Below are positions 63,350-64,000 of a DNA stretch of 64,000 nt, piece by piece (the stretch's first letter is position 1; each line of letters starts with the position of its first letter). Source of the stretch: Acidiferrum sp963764675 (lineage in GTDB: Bacteria; Acidobacteriota; Terriglobia; Acidiferrales; UBA7541). The position numbers and the translations under genes were made by a program. The notes under the pieces were generated by a model that was not told the origin of the DNA, made no database searches, and was given only the letters and a program-made list of their open reading frames with translations. Location of the stretch: NCBI GenBank assembly GCA_963764675.1, contig CAVXTQ010000001.1, forward strand, positions 124,001 through 188,000, written 5' to 3'.

Positions 63350-64000
63350 TTACTTCAACTTGGTGTACTCGGCCTTCGCCGTGACCAGGATTGGTATGTC
63401 GGCGTCGGCATCCTTCCACAATCCGAGGAAATCCTGGTACGCCGCGCGAGATTTGATGTTCTCGCCCAAAAGCGCATGCGCGCGACCCAGTTGAAGGCGC
63501 GCCAGCGCGCCCAACGGGCTATTCATGGCGATGCCGCGATGGTCTAAGAATTTCTGGAACTCCGCCGCTGCCTCTTTCCCCTGATGCAGCAACAAATACG
63601 CTTCGCCGCGAACGTACACCGGGTACAGAGAACCGCCCACCTCGAACTGCGGAAGGGGCGAGGCTAATTCGTACGGTGAGGTTGTCCGTAGATCCTCGAG
63701 AGCCTTCTCCGGATTGTGGCGTCTGATTTCGATCGAAGCGTAGATGGCCGGCAACCAATAGCGATTGATCGCGGTATTCAAAGGAAAGCGCTCAGCCAAA
63801 CCGTGTGCCATTCGCTCCGCCTGGTCGATCTCTCCGAGGCGCGCCAGAGCCAGAGCCGCGAGAATCGTGACATCTCGCGTTGGGGCATCGACCAGCGCGG
63901 CGGTGATTTCCTGGCGCGACCGCGATGCGTTGTCGAACTCCGCTTCGCGCAAGGCGGAGTTCATCCGCCACGCCGCTGCTGTTTCCTTGGAGTCATTGCT
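63350..64000 (-). CDS. C-terminal part of a second Ser/Thr kinase-TPR protein (partial)
   Basis: The frame is open from the right window edge to a stop at 63350, giving the last 216 codons. The end (VYVRGEAYLLLHQGKEAAAE, FLDHRGIAMNSPLGALARLQLGRAHALLG, RAAYQDFLGLWKDADADIP, TAKAEYTKLK) aligns without gaps to the C-terminus of the kinase-TPR protein at 1891-4737, with well over half of the residues identical. The kinase domain is therefore expected beyond the window. TPR-type helices cover all that is visible. Confidence 0.85.
   Translation of the reverse strand, partial: SNDSKETAAAWRMNSALREAEFDNASRSRQEITAALVDAPTRDVTILAALALARLGEIDQAERMAHGLAERFPLNTAINRYWLPAIYASIEIRRHNPEKALEDLRTTSPYELASPLPQFEVGGSLYPVYVRGEAYLLLHQGKEAAAEFQKFLDHRGIAMNSPLGALARLQLGRAHALLGENIKSRAAYQDFLGLWKDADADIPILVTAKAEYTKLK

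Overview
The window looks like chromosomal DNA of an Acidobacteriota bacterium (Terriglobia-like). The inference rests on protein architecture, not on a marker gene. It shows Ser/Thr kinases fused through one membrane helix to TPR-rich sensor domains, an Oar-type TonB-dependent receptor with an N-terminal carboxypeptidase-regulatory domain, a membrane-anchored winged-helix protein of a type common in that phylum, a CRTAC1/ASPIC FG-GAP protein and a tricorn-like S41 protease. The DNA is GC-rich with short intergenic gaps. No phage, IS element, CRISPR array or rRNA was seen; one tRNA gene (Leu, UAA) is present.

Layout. 0-8 kb: 3' part of a CRTAC1-like protein, a Ser/Thr kinase-TPR sensor, a secreted TPR protein and a membrane winged-helix regulator. 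8.4-22.2 kb: an Oar-like receptor, a TPR protein, a PfkB sugar kinase, a GH37 trehalase and an RND efflux operon (fusion protein, pump, outer-membrane channel). Nearly every gene in this stretch is split by single-base frame breaks, many of which fall in short homopolymers; I read this as a patch of poor sequence rather than a row of pseudogenes. 22.9-36.2 kb: tRNA-Leu, a HAD hydrolase and a complete L-rhamnose locus: mutarotase, GH78 alpha-L-rhamnosidase, RhaT symporter, a chimeric IclR-HTH/periplasmic-binding-protein regulator, fused rhamnulose-1-P aldolase/dehydrogenase, rhamnulokinase, rhamnose isomerase and a DUF1906 protein. Three intergenic regions of this locus share a CAATA-type motif in paired arrangement, a candidate operator. 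37-44.3 kb: a HAD phosphatase, a GH172/DUF2961 glycosidase, a DJ-1/PfpI protein, the conserved ATP-grasp/alpha-E/transglutaminase operon, and Dps. 44.5-50.6 kb: a small Tat-type protein, a FUSC transporter and, divergently, a tight methyltransferase-P450-DUF2071-DCC operon. 50.6-64 kb: an M50 protease with CBS domains, a small membrane protein plus SPFH protein, a GNAT acetyltransferase, the tricorn-like protease, an NtrY/NtrX-like two-component pair, a zinc-ribbon membrane protein and the C-terminus of a second kinase-TPR paralogue.

Together the rhamnose genes cover release of rhamnose from glycans, proton-coupled uptake, anomer interconversion, isomerisation, phosphorylation and cleavage to DHAP plus lactaldehyde with onward oxidation or reduction. 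With the trehalase, PfkB kinase and GH172 enzyme they fit a soil or peat saprotroph feeding on plant and microbial polysaccharide. No wholly new system is demonstrable by eye. The best leads are the chimeric rhamnose regulator with its motif, the P450 operon, and the lysine/aspartate-rich linker in the tricorn-like protease.
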